From the NCBI GenBank assembly GCA_037039685.1, contig JAWNGF010000002.1, forward strand, positions 124,001 through 188,000: a stretch of DNA of 64,000 nucleotides, in the 5' to 3' direction. The first letter of the stretch is position 1, and each line of letters opens with the position of its first letter. Shown piece by piece: positions 41,705 to 54,185 of the stretch. The translations under genes and the position numbers were made by a program. The notes beneath the pieces were generated by a model. It was given only the letters and a program-made list of their open reading frames with translations. It was not told where the DNA came from and did no database searches. This DNA is from Ceratobasidium sp. AG-K. Lineage: Eukaryota; Basidiomycota; Agaricomycetes; Cantharellales; Ceratobasidiaceae.

Positions 41705-43723
41705 ATGGCTCGGATCCGAAATCTCCTCGTCGCATCGTTAATACCCGCTGTCACTCTAGCAGCAGAGCTCTGTACGGCTTCCCAACCATGTTGGCCGTCG
41801 TCAGAGACCTGGGCTGCCTTCAACTCATCCATCGGTGGTCGCCTTGTCGCACCTCGCCCTCCCGCCTGGCCGTGTCACGACCCCAACTTTGACGAAGCCG
41901 CCTGCAATGAGGTCAAGGCAAACTGGGAAAACTCGTTCTGGCGCTCGAACCAGACTGGGGCGATGGAGAATCCGCTCTGGGATAGTCCTGGGTGCAGAAT
42001 CAACACCCCACGAAACGTAACATGCGACCAGGGGTTCGTACCAGTTTACTCTGTCGCGGCGATTGATGGCAACGACGTGAGTGCGGCGGTCAAGTTTGCT
42101 GGAGAGCACCGCTTGAAGTTGGTTGTTAAAAATACCGGCCATGATTAGTGGGGTTTTATTTTATTTTTTCGTTGACCGATTTTGACTTGATTTCTGGCAG
42201 TCTGGGTCGATCGAGTGGGCAAGGGTCATTTAGTATCTGGACACACAACCTTCGAGGCATCCAATTTGAGGACTCGTTTGTTCCAGCCGGATGCTCAAAC
42301 GAATCCGGTGCGTCTGCCGTGACTGTGGCTGCGGCTGAGCAATGGCGAGGTGGGGGTTTATTTTGGAAACTGGCCTTTGTTGCTGACTGGGCGCTACCAG
42401 CTGTCTATCAGGCCGCAGACGATCATAAGAGAATTGTCGTTGGAGGGTCAGCCAATAGCGTTGGTGCGGCTGGAGGGTGGATCCAAGGTGGTGGCCACAG
42501 TCCACTCGGCGCCCTTCACGGAATGGGCGTAGATAGTCAGTGGCGATACCAGATGTCGTTTTCAGTGCTAACTCGGCGCTCACAGATGTTCTACAATACA
42601 AAGTTGTTCAGCCCGACGGACAGATCGTAGCCGCCAATGTGTGCCAGAATAAAGACCTGTTTTGGGCACTCCGTGGAGGCGGAGGAGGCACATGGGGGGT
42701 AAGCCAATTGAACACTAGGAATCTCCTCCCGATCGCTGATTCTTTGACAGGTCACATTAGATGTCACCTACAAGACTCATCCGCCTCTCGATAATGTTGT
42801 CGCCGTGCTTGCTCAGGTGAATGCGACTGGCATCGAACAACTCAAAGAGGCAACCGCTGTGATTCTCAAGAACATCCCCAACATGACCAAGCAAGGTACG
42901 GTTTGCACCCAACCGCCTCCTTTTTGTACTGACTTGTATATGCAGGAGTGCGCGGTTACGGTTTCTGGCTTTTCCCAATCAACTCGTTCGTCTTTGTCCT
43001 CATCCATCCGAATAGCCCTTCGGTCGAGTTTACAAATAGCACCCTGGGACCCGTATACGAGTGGGCTGCCCAGAATCCAGGGGTCACAGCGGGCGCACTC
43101 GGCACAGCTCACCCGACGTTCTTCAACTTTTTCTCGCAATACATCACTGATATCGGTATTGCAACCCCGTCTTGGCTAACCGGGCGGTTAATCTCGAGCG
43201 AGGCGCTGCTGCAGAACTCGACTGAGATCTCTAAACTAATTGCGGGCGACATTCCCCTGACTTGTACCATCAATATCGGTGCGTAACCTCATACCCCGAC
43301 GGAAAGCGTACTTACATGACTTAGTTGGGGGCGGAGCGGTCAACAACTTTGACCCAGATTCGACTGCTCTGAATCCCCAATGGCGCAAGGACGCACTCAT
43401 CAGCTGGAACTTTGCCGGAATATGGCCTGAAGGTGCATCTCCCGAGGTGATTGCAGCTGTCAAGGATCATGCGAACAAGTATACGCAGGCCCTGGGCGAG
43501 CTTGCAGGGTTGGATCACGCTGCGTACTGGAACGAAGCTAATCCGTAAGCCTTGTGGATTATTGCTTGGAGCGTGTACTAATGGGGTTTGTGCCTCTAGG
43601 GCCGAGCCTCTATGGAAAAAGTCTTTCTTCGGGTCGCATTATGACCGCTTGCTTGAAATCAAGAAACAGGTGGATCCCAAGGGATTGTTTACGTGCAATC
43701 GTTGTGTCGGTGACGACTCGTGA
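41705..43723 (+). CDS. Secreted FAD-linked oxidase 1 (isoamyl alcohol oxidase MreA-like), 553 aa
   Basis: Eight exons (41705-42147, 42201-42349, 42401-42535, 42586-42698, 42751-42895, 42946-43278, 43325-43544, 43600-43723), all GT-AG and frame-consistent, totalling 1662 bases. The N-terminus is a signal peptide (hydrophobic [14 protein letters not shown]). The FAD domain of the VAO/PCMH family shows [15 protein letters not shown] (His likely carries the flavin) and [10 protein letters not shown]. Next comes [13 protein letters not shown], where the Cys used for a second flavin link in berberine-bridge enzymes is absent. The C-terminal BBE segment is [18 protein letters not shown] with [13 protein letters not shown]. 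Such fungal enzymes oxidise alcohols or sugar-like substrates outside the cell with release of peroxide; the substrate here is unknown. A near-identical copy lies 3.5 kb downstream. Confidence 0.88.
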
Positions 43724-45190
43724 ACGAGTTGAAAGTTCTGTGCACTGCTGAACGTTGAATGTACAATATATGTATCATTTTGTCTCAAGACTCCCCTCTA
43801 AAATATATTCATTGTCCGGATAACGATTGACTGAAGTTGCTCGCGATCGATATGCCCGATACGAAGGCGGATCCTTGGAAAGAATTTCGGGTCCGTTCGA
43901 GGGCGGAATAACGCATATAGCCAGTGCGGATTGTCGAATTATGTACAGCTTCTGGGTGACACTTATGCTTCATGAAATCGAGATCGTATGCGAGATACCG
44001 CAGCACTTGGGGGAATTGTTCATGCGTCAGATCAGCATGATGTTAGACTCAGGTCGTCTACGCTGGGCCTCGCTTCCAACCACCACATTCTTTGATCAAC
44101 AAACGGCTTAAGGAATGAATTATGTTTGCAAATCTAAACCGCATAGCCAAGGAGATTACGCTAGTACCACTGCCTTGGACTGGAACGGGTTTCATATTAT
44201 GTCAGCCAACCTCTAGGTCATAAAGTAACCTTCTAACCTCTCGACGGAGGTCAGATTGCTGGCATTTTCGTACGCTCGCTAGTTGAAGTTGCACCTGTAT
44301 GACAACGAGCCTTGCGTGCATCTTCTTGTGCTGGTATTTGCGCTCCCCTCTGATTAATCCAACAAGGTAGCCTTCTCGCCTCATAAACTAACTCCTCTGC
44401 GATTTCGAGCTGACATCCTATAAGATACTGACGGAACTGCTAGATCAACTTGGTTCTAATCCTAGGCGATCAGATTGGTAGACTTTCCTAGCCGCAAAGC
44501 AACCGGGAAGGCCACATGATATTTCCAAGGACTTCAGTCCCAGGCTAGCAGTCTCCTCGATTGGGCATGGACCGTACTATGAACGGAAAATCTGGAGTGA
44601 TTCAACATCAGCAAGAGATTATTACCGTCTTTAATGCGGCAGGGGAGTGATTTAGGTTACCGATGGGTATTGATTGACTAATCGCTGCGTAACCGCCCAC
44701 CCACCTAGCACCCATTGTTGGTGCATATAATCTGTAGAAAAATAGTGTAGCAGCCAACGGCGACTGGGTCGCAGTGCGTATGTATGCCGTGTCTCGGACC
44801 GATGATTTGACTGGATTTTTACTTGAGTTTCGCTGGCCATGGCACTTCTGCGTTATACACACGTTCACCGGCCATCGAAGCGCTGCCCTGGAGGTCGTTG
44901 GAAATTGTATGACGTCATAAATCATGGAGCTTTATCCAGGGCCGAAAAAGAAGCAGGAATGGGATGATAGCGTTCCCACGATGGTTACCTGCGGACTGCG
45001 ACAAGGGGTTATATTGCTAGTTTTGCACCTCGAATGGATGCGAAGGCGATGCACTCGCCGCCTAACGCTCGGTATCCCCTGCTGCGTCGGTTAGCCACGA
45101 GGAATGAACGTGCAACCATGCGACGTCACCATGGCTCAATCCACTATAAGATGATCCATTTGGTTGGGCAATCTGTACTCGTGCCTCGCC
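43724..45190. other. Intergenic region between oxidase 1 and oxidase 2
   Basis: No gene seen. The last 300 bp or so match the promoter of oxidase 1, including TGACGTCA at 44910-44917 and TATAAG at 45145, so the duplication unit includes the promoter. Confidence 0.6.
44910..44917. promoter_or_regulatory. TGACGTCA palindrome upstream of oxidase 2
   Basis: 281 bp before ATG 45191; the same word and distance as at oxidase 1, although much of the surrounding sequence has diverged. Confidence 0.4.
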
Positions 45191-47209
45191 ATGGCTCGAA
45201 TTCAAAAGCTGTTCGTCACTCTTCTCTACTCTTCTAGCTCTCTAGCTGCCAAACTCTGTACAGCTTCTGAGCCGTGCTGGCCGTCGTCCAAGACTTGGGT
45301 TGCCTTCAACTCATCCATCGGTGGACGCTTGGTCGCACCCCGCCCTCCCGCCTGGCATTGTCACGATCCCAACTATGAGGAGGCTGCTTGTAACGAGGCC
45401 AAGGCAAACTGGCAGAGCTCGTTCTGGCGCTCGAACCAGACCGGAGCGATGGAAAATCCGCTCTGGGATAGTCCCAATTGCGGTATCGACACTCCGCGGA
45501 ATGTGACCTGCGATCAAGGATTTGTGCCAGTCTACTCTGTCGTTGCTATTGACGCGAATGATGTGAGCGCAGCTGTCAAGTTTGCTGGAGAGCACCACTT
45601 GAAGCTGGTTGTTAAAAATACGGGCCATGATTAGTGAGCTGTGATGCATTTGCCGTTGATAATTTTTAACCTTGCTTCTCGTAGTCTCGGCCGTTCAAGT
45701 GGAGAGGGGTCATTTAGTATCTGGACCCACAAACTCCGGGGTATCAATTTTGAGGATTCGTTTGTCCCAACTGGATGCTCGAAAAAGTCGACCGGAACGC
45801 CCGCTGTTACTGTCGGAGCGGCTGAGCAATGGCGAGGTAGGGCTTGTTATTTACATTCTTAATTGCGACTTACTCATTGTTTCCAGCGGTCTATCAGGCT
45901 GCCAACGAGCACAATGTTATTGTGGTTGGAGGGGCGGCGAATAGTGTCGGTGCTGCTGGAGGTTGGGTTCAAGGCGGTGGTCACAGCCCACTGGGCGTAA
46001 CTCACGGGATGGGAGTAGATAGTGAGTACGAATGGTGGAGGTTCCTCTCAGGGTTAACTCGCCGCCTGCAGATGTGTTGCAGTTCAACATCGTCAAACCT
46101 GACGGGAAAGTCGTAGCTGCTAACGCGTGTCAGAACAAAGATCTGTTCTGGGCACTCCGTGGAGGCGGAGGAGGCACGTGGGGAGTAAGTCAAACGAATA
46201 CTTATACATGATCTTAGATTGTTGAATCTCGAATAGGTCACACTGGATGTCACTTACAAGACTCATCCGCCCATCAACAGCGTTGTCGCCCTGCTCGCTC
46301 AAGTGAATACGACTAGCATTGACCAGCTTAAAGAGGCAACCGCCGTCATGCTGAAGAACATTCCCAATATGACTAAACAAGGTATGATTCACGCCTGACC
46401 ATCTTATTCTGGTACTTACGCATGTGCATAGGGGTGCGCGGCTACGGATTCTGGCTTCTTCCCATCAATTCTCTCGCTTTCGTGCTCATCCATCCCAATA
46501 GCACATCCGTCGAATTTACCAACAGTACACTTGGACCCGTCTACGAGTGGGCTGCCCAGAACCCTGGCGTATCGGCTGGAGCATCAGGCACTGTCCACCC
46601 AACGTTCTTCAACTTTTTCTCGCAGTATATTACGGACATCGGCATCGGTACTCCATCATGGTTAACTGGACGATTAATATCGAGCGACTCACTATTAAAG
46701 AATTCGACTGAGATTTCCAAACTTATCTCAGGTGACATTCCCCTCTTTACCACCATTAATATTGGTACGTAATCATCCCTCCGTCAGCCGACACAACTCA
46801 TTTCATCCAGTCGGAGGTGGAGCGGTCAACGACTTTGACCCTGATTCGACTGGCCTAAACCCTCAATGGCGCAAGGATGCGCTCGTCAGCTGGAACTTTG
46901 CCGCGTCTTGGCCAGAAGGTGCATCTCCCGAAGTGATCGCGGCCGTCAAGGACCATGCGAATAACTATACGCAGACCTTGGGTGACCTCGCGGGGTTGGA
47001 CCACGCCGCGTACTGGAATGAGGCCAATCCGTGAGTCTTGTGAATGATTACCCAGACCCATGTCTGATAAAGTTTGTTCGACTAGCGCTGAGCCGCTATG
47101 GAAAAAGTCCTTTTTCGGGTCGCATTACGGCCGTCTCCTTAAGATCAAGAAACAGGTGGACCCAAAGGGGTTGTTTACGTGCAACCGCTGCGTCGGCGAT
47201 GAATCGTAA
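45191..47209 (+). CDS. Secreted FAD-linked oxidase 2 (isoamyl alcohol oxidase MreA-like), 554 aa
   Basis: Eight exons with the same lengths as oxidase 1 except one extra codon in exon 2 (45191-45633, 45685-45836, 45887-46021, 46072-46184, 46237-46381, 46432-46764, 46811-47030, 47086-47209). The start ATG 45191 is chosen because it aligns with that of oxidase 1 (MARIQ versus MARIR) and gives a signal peptide; an upstream in-frame ATG at 45164 has no counterpart. It has the same flavin and BBE motifs: [43 protein letters not shown]. It differs mainly at surface positions and in introns, so it is a recent tandem duplicate with both copies kept intact. Confidence 0.88.
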
Positions 47210-48644
47210 GGAGAATGAGTTTGGTAATATTTTGAACCCTTAATGTACTATATACGTGCTGTTGTGTCTTGGCCCTCATCTAATTATATCTATGTCCCCC
47301 TGGGAGATCGACCAAGTGTGATTGGGATGTTTGAGAACGAGCGCACATGGTTCGAAACCAATCGCGGGTGGACACGACAGCCGAGCAGCGCATATAGGTG
47401 GAACAAGATGTTCGGTTGTCTACAGCCTCCTAGGGGCATTCACCTCTCACAACATCCAAGCCGCCCATGAGTTGTCTCGGTTCCTGCGACAATGTGTATT
47501 CATACATCCGCTTTTGTATGACGAGGACCCTATCGAGAAACCGAATGTATACTCACGTTTCGAGAGGATAAAATCTCCAAGGTGATGCCATTTGCTCATC
47601 TCGTTTCCGAAGTCTCAGCATCGGGTGCATGCGGTCCGGAACTGCTTAGTCAGCTTACTCGAAGCTTGTTTGCCGGCTCCCTCGAGCTCAACCGCCACTA
47701 GGAAAGGACTCGCTCGTCTTGATTTCTTGTCCCCCTGCGATCCAATAACTCCACAAACTCCCTCTACCATCATCCCCGCTTGACCCACCGATTCCTAAGA
47801 AAGGCTTCCCAAGCCACTCCTTGCGTATGTGGCTGAACCCGCACTGTAATCTAGCCAGGGCTACTCAGTGATTCTCAAGCCTGCTCTGGGCTACGATGCT
47901 AACTTGGGATATTCCAACATCAAGCCTCGACGGCTAGGGGAAGCTACTATGCGCTGTTATCCCCCGTTATCGCCAACGGTGATTTACTGCATTCCCACTA
48001 TACGTGTAATTTCTTGATGTATGACCGCCACACTGCATCACTATAGCTTTTGCTAGTCAAACGGCTATCTGGCGGGTTTTCTTCAGATGGTAGCTTACGA
48101 AGATCGGCCTTACGTCCTACGAAAAATCTTGATGATATTCGGTTACTAAGTGCTATTCGACATGCAGATAGCCATCTTCATGCCTAATAAATTGTGGCGG
48201 AATATAACTGACATCGCCTACGGAGGACTGGCGTTGTAATAGGGAGTAAACGCCGCCAGAAACTAGTCTTGGCGCTTGTTATGATAACGGTTAGCTGATC
48301 CAAACGCAGATACACCAACTGTCCTCGTCGAACTCGGGCTTGACGCAATGCACCAAGACCCTTTTTTCACACTTTGACTGGCACTGGCGTCCACGCTATA
48401 CTTCACGTGGCGCCACGCATGCCGTTATCCAAGTTGCGGTCGCTCCACGTACCCCAAAAACGAGGCCGGCGCGACACGGAGTTGGACATCAATGACGATT
48501 AAGAATGCTTCCCCGACCAGCTTTCGGTCTGCGCCGCTGCTCTGTCCTGCCGCGTGCGCTGTATATGCTTTGGCGACCGCGATAGACTACCTCTACCGGG
48601 GTATATATAACTAGTACCTCGAACCCTATCCGAATCAACTCACC
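47210..48644. other. Intergenic region after oxidase 2
   Basis: About 1.4 kb. Short open frames near 47240-47780 show no recognisable domain and no conserved splice pattern. A TATA-like run (tatatataa near 48602) lies about 45 bp before the ATG of the decayed third oxidase. Confidence 0.5.
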
Positions 48645-50978
48645 ATGATTCGAACTCGGGTCTTTGTTGCCTTTGCTACCTTATTGCCCGACGTTCTATC
48701 CACTAATCATTGTACGGCCACTCAGGAATGTTGGCCCTCGGCCGATACTGGTCGTCTTTCAATTCGTCCATTGGCGAACGCCTCGTTGCCCCTCGACCCC
48801 CAGCATGGCCATATCATGATCCCAACTACGACAAAACCGCCGGGGACGAGGCCAAGGTAAACTGAGGAAATTCCTTCTGGCGTTCGAACCAGACAGGTGC
48901 CATGCAAAATCCCGTCTGGGATAGCCCTGGGTGTAGCCTGGATACATCTCGGAACGTGACGTGCGACCAAGGATTGGTGCCGATTTACTCGGTTTTCGCG
49001 GAAAATGGCGATGATGTGAGCAAGGCGGTTCAGTTTGCCGGAAATCATAGCTTGAGGGTGGTTGTCAAGAACCCCGGCCAATGATTTGCAAGTACCAATT
49101 TGCTTGGGATCGCAATACCTGCGTACTAACTCTTTATCATAAATAGCCTCGGTCGGTCGAGCGGGGAGGATTCATTTAGCGTTTAGACCCACAACCTTAA
49201 AGGGATCAATTTTGCGGATTCTTTTGTTCCTTCGGGATGTTCGGCTAACACCTCTGGCGGTCCCACCATTACAATTGGAGCTGCAGAACAATTGCTCGGT
49301 AAGCATTTGGATATCTTTAACGTAGGAATATTAATCCAGCTAATCGTTTGAGTAGATACGTACAAAGCTGCCGATGAACGTCAGGTAATCGTCGTGGGAG
49401 GCGCTGCTGGCGGATGGGTGCAAGGAGACCGCAGCCCACTCGGAGGGTTGTATGGGATGGGTGTAGATAGTAAGTTAGTAGGTCATCCCGTGAAGATCTA
49501 ATTTTTTCTGGATAAGAGCGCATTCAGTCTTTTCTCTCCAATCTTTCTTATATGCTACTGTGTTTGAGGCTCCGTAATGAATCTGGGTTCTATCGGCCTG
49601 GTAACTCAACAAAATATTTTGTGTGGCCGACTCCAGGTTCTCTGCCCTTCCACTTCGTATTTTTGAAGCTTATACAACGTTTCCAAGTGTCCTGGAGACG
49701 CAAACGAGTTATTCTAACTTACTACTTTGACGCTTCAAACCGGTTTGTGGATGGACTGGAGGTTGGTCACGGGATTCCGCTTCCCGGTCAAAATCATCAA
49801 ATCACACCCCTGGACAAAGCAGTGAATATCTCACCAAGGACAGCACGTAGACATGTAAAAGAAATTACAGGAAGGGCCCCAGGCTTGGATTAACTGTATG
49901 ATCAAGTTTCTGGACAAAGTGGTGGGTAATTCCGCCACTACGGAGGCAATCATGCCAAATCCATTCCGCTTCCCGGTGACGTACGGTATCAACAATACCC
50001 CATATTTAGGTTAAGTTGGACGTCAATTACAAGACCCGTTCTCCGCTTAAAGGTACCGTCGCACTCGGCATGGTAATCAACACTACTAGCACCGCAAAGC
50101 TCACCGAACCCTCTGAGGTTTCCTTTCAGGCTCTACCGGACATCACTGACCAAGGCAAATACATACTGGATCGCATATATAGCTCAAAATCTCAAGATTT
50201 TGGTAGGCTTTCGTGGATATGGATTTTGGGAACCACCCAGCACGCTCACATTCCTGCTCCTTTACCCCAACAGCCCATCCGTGGAATCAACGAACAACAC
50301 GCTCGGACAAATTCACACCTGGATTGCCCGAAACAATGGGACGAAGGTCGAACAGATTGGCACATTCCATCCGACGTTCTGCGAAATGTTTAATACTTAC
50401 ATCCAAGACGGGAGTATTGGCATTCCTATCTGGTTCGGGACGTGTCTTGTATCCAGAAACGCCTTCAAAACCAAGTCGAAGGACCTAGTGAAATATATAT
50501 TGTTAGATGGAGGGCGGCTGGGAGCTAGTATCAATATTATTATGTATGCCCGACCATACCTACATGTGGTGCTAATTGGTGTGTAGTTGGGGGCGGAGTA
50601 GTTAGCGAGATCGATTCAGACTCAACGGGGTTGACTCCTCATTAGCCCAAAGAGGCGCTTGTTAGCTGGACCTTGGGTGTGGGCTGGAACAGCAATTCCA
50701 CTTCCACAGAGATTGAGAGCGTCAAAAAGGCAACTACGCAGATCATCCAGGGTCTTGGAAAGGTTGCGGGCTTGGATGATGCGGCGTACTTCAAAGCGGC
50801 AAACCCGTTGATCCTTTCACCAAGGAATTTGGTAGATACTAATGTTTCCAAAGGAATATGCCGCAATGGAAGGAAGCTTTCTTTGGAAGTCACTACGAGC
50901 GCCCATCGAAGATGAAGCGGGAGGTGGATCATAATAGGATGTCTACATGTAATCGTTTTATTGGCGCGGACATTTGAG
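48645..50978 (+). pseudogene. Third FAD-linked oxidase copy, decayed
   Basis: Pieces of the same oxidase occur in order: signal peptide and first Cys segment (48645), then a frameshift near 48750; [22 protein letters not shown] (48905); LGRSSGEDSF (49149) with Trp replaced by TAG at about 49185; [17 protein letters not shown] (49400), where the conserved GGGHS is damaged; VKLDVNYKTRSPLKG (50011); RGYGFWEPP (50207); and VGGGVVSEIDSDSTGL (50586) to AAYFKAANP. Exon 4, with the [11 protein letters not shown] segment, is missing and replaced by about 450 bp of unrelated sequence (about 49500-49990). It is clearly more diverged than copies 1 and 2. Confidence 0.8.
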
Positions 50979-53211
50979 GCTGTGCACTCAAAATTTTCTT
51001 GGTTCCAAAAGCCATGCTTTCCACTGATGGTTGCGTAACTAATTGTTAGATTAGGTTAAGCTCATTTATTGAGATAAAAGGATATTCTGGGTATCGAACC
51101 ACTCTCCGAGTCGGGCCGCTGTTGTATCACAAGATTAAAGCTGTTTGAAGGGCCTTATACCTCCTAGATTTGGAATAGAATCATTGGTAGGGGTAATTTG
51201 GGGATAGAAATATGCTCATCTATCGACGAAAAATACTAGGATATCATTATCAAGGAATTTGACTGTATCCGAATATTCTTCCACGGGTCAAGTGGTCTAA
51301 CCCCCGAGCGCTAAGGGTGCACCGTCCAGCCTGTTCTGGAGCGGTTTGTGTATATCTGTATTAGAATTCGGCCATCGGTAGCGCTGTGGTAGTAATTGAT
51401 AATTTGGGAATGGTCCCAGATTGAAAAGTGCGAACCCCATGCGAGCGGGGATGCCGTGCCCCTGAGGCGGTTACTGACAAAACCGAGGCCTGGTTACGTT
51501 TCAGAGCATGTATGCGTTATTGTTGGGCTAGGCTTACGTACGCTCACTCGATACTCGCCCGAGGCTGTCAAAAAATCATGCTTTGTCGATAGCACACCAC
51601 TGTGGACCCCAAACTTTCGGATCGTCCGGGGGTCGGGTCCGGATGGCCCAAAAATCCGGAGGTAAGTCCCGCCAATGTCTTTTGGTGGACTTCCGGATTC
51701 CATATCCGGACCTCCGGACGATGCGACTTACCTCCGGATCCCCGAACTTACTTCCGGATGCGATTGTTACCCTCGGCAGGACTTTGGTGGTCGATCAGCC
51801 GCTTCCGGGCGATCCGGAAGTTTTGAGAGGTTGAATCAAACCGAATGTAGATTAGTTCTATCATGTAACTACACGATTTTTGATGCCAGATAGGTGTTGT
51901 ATTAGCCGGCCAGCCCATGTCGCACTACTGGATAAGCAAGATACACATCTAAGGACCTTGCATGTACTCAGTGTCCGTGCTCCGATCGATAATCCACCAG
52001 TTTTTTGTCATTGCAGACTCACCTGATAGCACACTTTATGCTGGCTGCGTCAATCACTTCCCCACTTGAGAGCTGTTCCCGTACAAAACTGCCATGTATT
52101 TGGATGGGGTATTGACTTCAGTGAAAGCCTCCAAAACCAAGCCAAGCAAAAGGGTGTGAGGTTGGTTGTTGGGGTGAATGGTGGAATAGGGTGGAATAGG
52201 GCTAGCAAAGGGGTGCTGAAGCTGTCGATAAAAGGACTGTGGGATAGAATTGGAGGGCACAGGGAGGGGTGGATTGGGGTGTTCAGGAACATCGTTGAAC
52301 ATGGGGTGCATCCCAGACTTGGACTGGGCCATAGCAGCTGCACCACACAATTTGTGCAGCTCTCTACTAGAGGAGCAATGGCAAAGTCTCTCACTAAGTT
52401 AATGTAGATTCAAAATATGAACATTTTATTAACAATGAGGTTGGGGTGCTCACCGTATCCTTGCCAGGTGGTCTGCTAAATTGTGTCGCTTTTATCACCA
52501 ATTCCCCCAAAGGTGATGCATGCATGTCTTGGTTGTCACCAGCTTGTGAATGGTGCAGTTGCCACAATTACATCCGACTCCTCCTTTTCCCATTGGTGTG
52601 GCGGAACAAGCAGAGGCGGCCAAATTTTGGATGTGTGGCGGGTCGCCACTTAAGCGCCGCCAAGTCTATATATACAGCCCAACTCAGCGCACGCATCCCC
52701 CCTTCCTCCCAGCCACCCCCGTCTCCAGTTGACCGCCAAATGACCTCCTTAGATGGTTTGTGCGCCTTAACCAACCCTAGGTAAATTTCTCTCCTCGTTC
52801 CAGCTATCTAATTTTTGTTGCTGACACTGAACCACCGTCCACCCACACAGCATTCATTTCACTCTCACCCGCTGCACCCCCGATTTTAATTTCATTCCCT
52901 TCACTGGTTAGTGCCTCACTTTCTTATATGGTATTCAGTTGATTGGCATACCTTGACGCCCTTGTTTGGCCTTTCCCTTAGTTATGGCACGTGTACTATG
53001 TCGTTGGTCAATCACCCGATCACGGAGCCACATCGAAGTCTAGCGCCAATAGTCAGCCTCGTGTCACCATCGTACAAGTGGAGAACGGTGGTAAGTCCAT
53101 TTGAGATTCATTTCCGATCTCGTGGCTGATCACAATCGGGCCTCGCGACAGTGGAGTACACCAAGGGTACACCAGTATTCTCGTTACAGATGCCAAGTTC
53201 CCTTGACTGCG
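50979..53211. other. Gene-poor stretch
   Basis: No intact gene recognised. It includes a TCCGGA-rich patch (51600-51830, listed separately). A 300-bp open frame around 52066-52407 reads on both strands and has no visible domain. A C-rich run with a TATA-like word lies near 52670. Confidence 0.5.
51600..51830. repeat. TCCGGA-rich patch 1
   Basis: TCCGGA, a palindrome, occurs about eight times in 230 bp (for example near 51638, 51655, 51694, 51706, 51713 and 51735), far above chance. No regular period was seen. Confidence 0.5.
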
Positions 53212-53774
53212 ATGGACACGGAGGCTCTGGATACCGAGAGTAAGTCGCATTTAATTTCGTATTTACATTTTATTGACTCTTGGGTAGCTGACGGAGCAGG
53301 CCCAAGCAACTCCAAGCACACCATCAACTCCGACCCAACACCCAATCAAGCTGAGCCAAACAAAGACAAGAACAAGGAGTTGGTCATTCGCGTTGAGTCG
53401 GTCGTCAAACCAACCCGGTAAGTTCCCAGCCCACTTCCTTACAAGGCATGGCGACAACTTTGATTTAGCACGGGACAGCAAGCTATCCGCCCCGAATGGC
53501 TCAAGCGGTCTCGCTTGAAGCCCCTCGATCGCTTTGTCCCCAAGCTCATTTCGTTTCTTATTTGCTGTCCGGTAAGTTTTGATTCCTAGGTCGTTATCAT
53601 GTTCACACTGAATTCCCTTCAATTCTAGTGCCTTTTCCAGTTTCTGTGTAGGTTTATTTGCATGTATTCGCTCTGCCCAGACAATCCGCGACAGCCTCCC
53701 AGACCAACCACGTTTATCCCCGGATTCCCATCGACGCTCCCGGAGTGCTCACGGTTTTCGTTCCTGCTCTTATA
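53212..53774 (+). CDS. Possible small spliced gene or gene fragment, function unknown
   Basis: A weak model: ATG 53212, a donor at 53240 (GTAAGT), an exon from about 53288 to 53418 (GAGPSNSKH ... VESVVKPTR), a second donor GTAAGT, an exon from about 53469 (TGQQAIRPEWLKRSRLKPLDRF) to about 53571, a third donor GTAAGT, and a final exon ending at TAG near 53772. The three donors are all strong and the frame joins at each. The protein would be about 120 residues, with a polar first half and a hydrophobic, Cys-rich end. No domain recognised; it may be a relic whose 3' end has been replaced by the TCCGGA-rich patch. Confidence 0.25.
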
Positions 53775-54185
53775 GCTTCGATTCGACTCTCCTGGCCTTT
53801 CCCTCGGACTTCCTCCGACTTCCCTTCGGATTCCCCGTATGTTACCCTCGGACTTGCCCTGCGACGTACTCCCTACTGCCTGTTCGGACCTTTCATTCGA
53901 ACCATTAGTGTGTAATTACATCGTTAATCGTATTATAACATTTGTTCACTTATCCGAGCGAGAGTTGAGGATAATCCGAGGGAAACGGGTGGTCGGCGAA
54001 ACGGCATGAGGAAGAAAACTCCAGACAGTCCGGACCCCCGGACCGTCCGAGGGTCCGGATTTTGCCGACAGTCCGGAACTAAAGTCCCTATGGCCGTCCT
54101 AGTGCGTCGTACCGGACCTTACCCTCGGACGGTCCGGAAGTCGGGCACGGATTTTCTCTTTCCGAATTGTCCGGAAGTGGGGGGT
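53690..54185. repeat. TCCGGA/CTCGGA-rich patch 2
   Basis: Five TCCGGA words between 54020 and 54180, plus many CTCGGA and TTCGGA words from 53720 to 53860. The vocabulary resembles patch 1, about 2 kb to the left. Confidence 0.45.

Noticed and set aside
51089..51170. Minus-strand tRNA suggested by GGTTCGATACC near 51093-51103
   Set aside because: A T-loop-like word only; no acceptor, D or anticodon stems pair.
51371..51440. tRNA or tRNA-derived SINE (A-box-like TAGCGCTGTGG, B-box-like word about 40 bp on)
   Set aside because: The B box matches only 8 of 11 positions, no cloverleaf could be drawn and no A-rich tail follows.
52066..52407. 113-aa open frame in the gene-poor region
   Set aside because: The opposite strand is open as well, the composition is ordinary for repeats, and no domain or splice context supports it.
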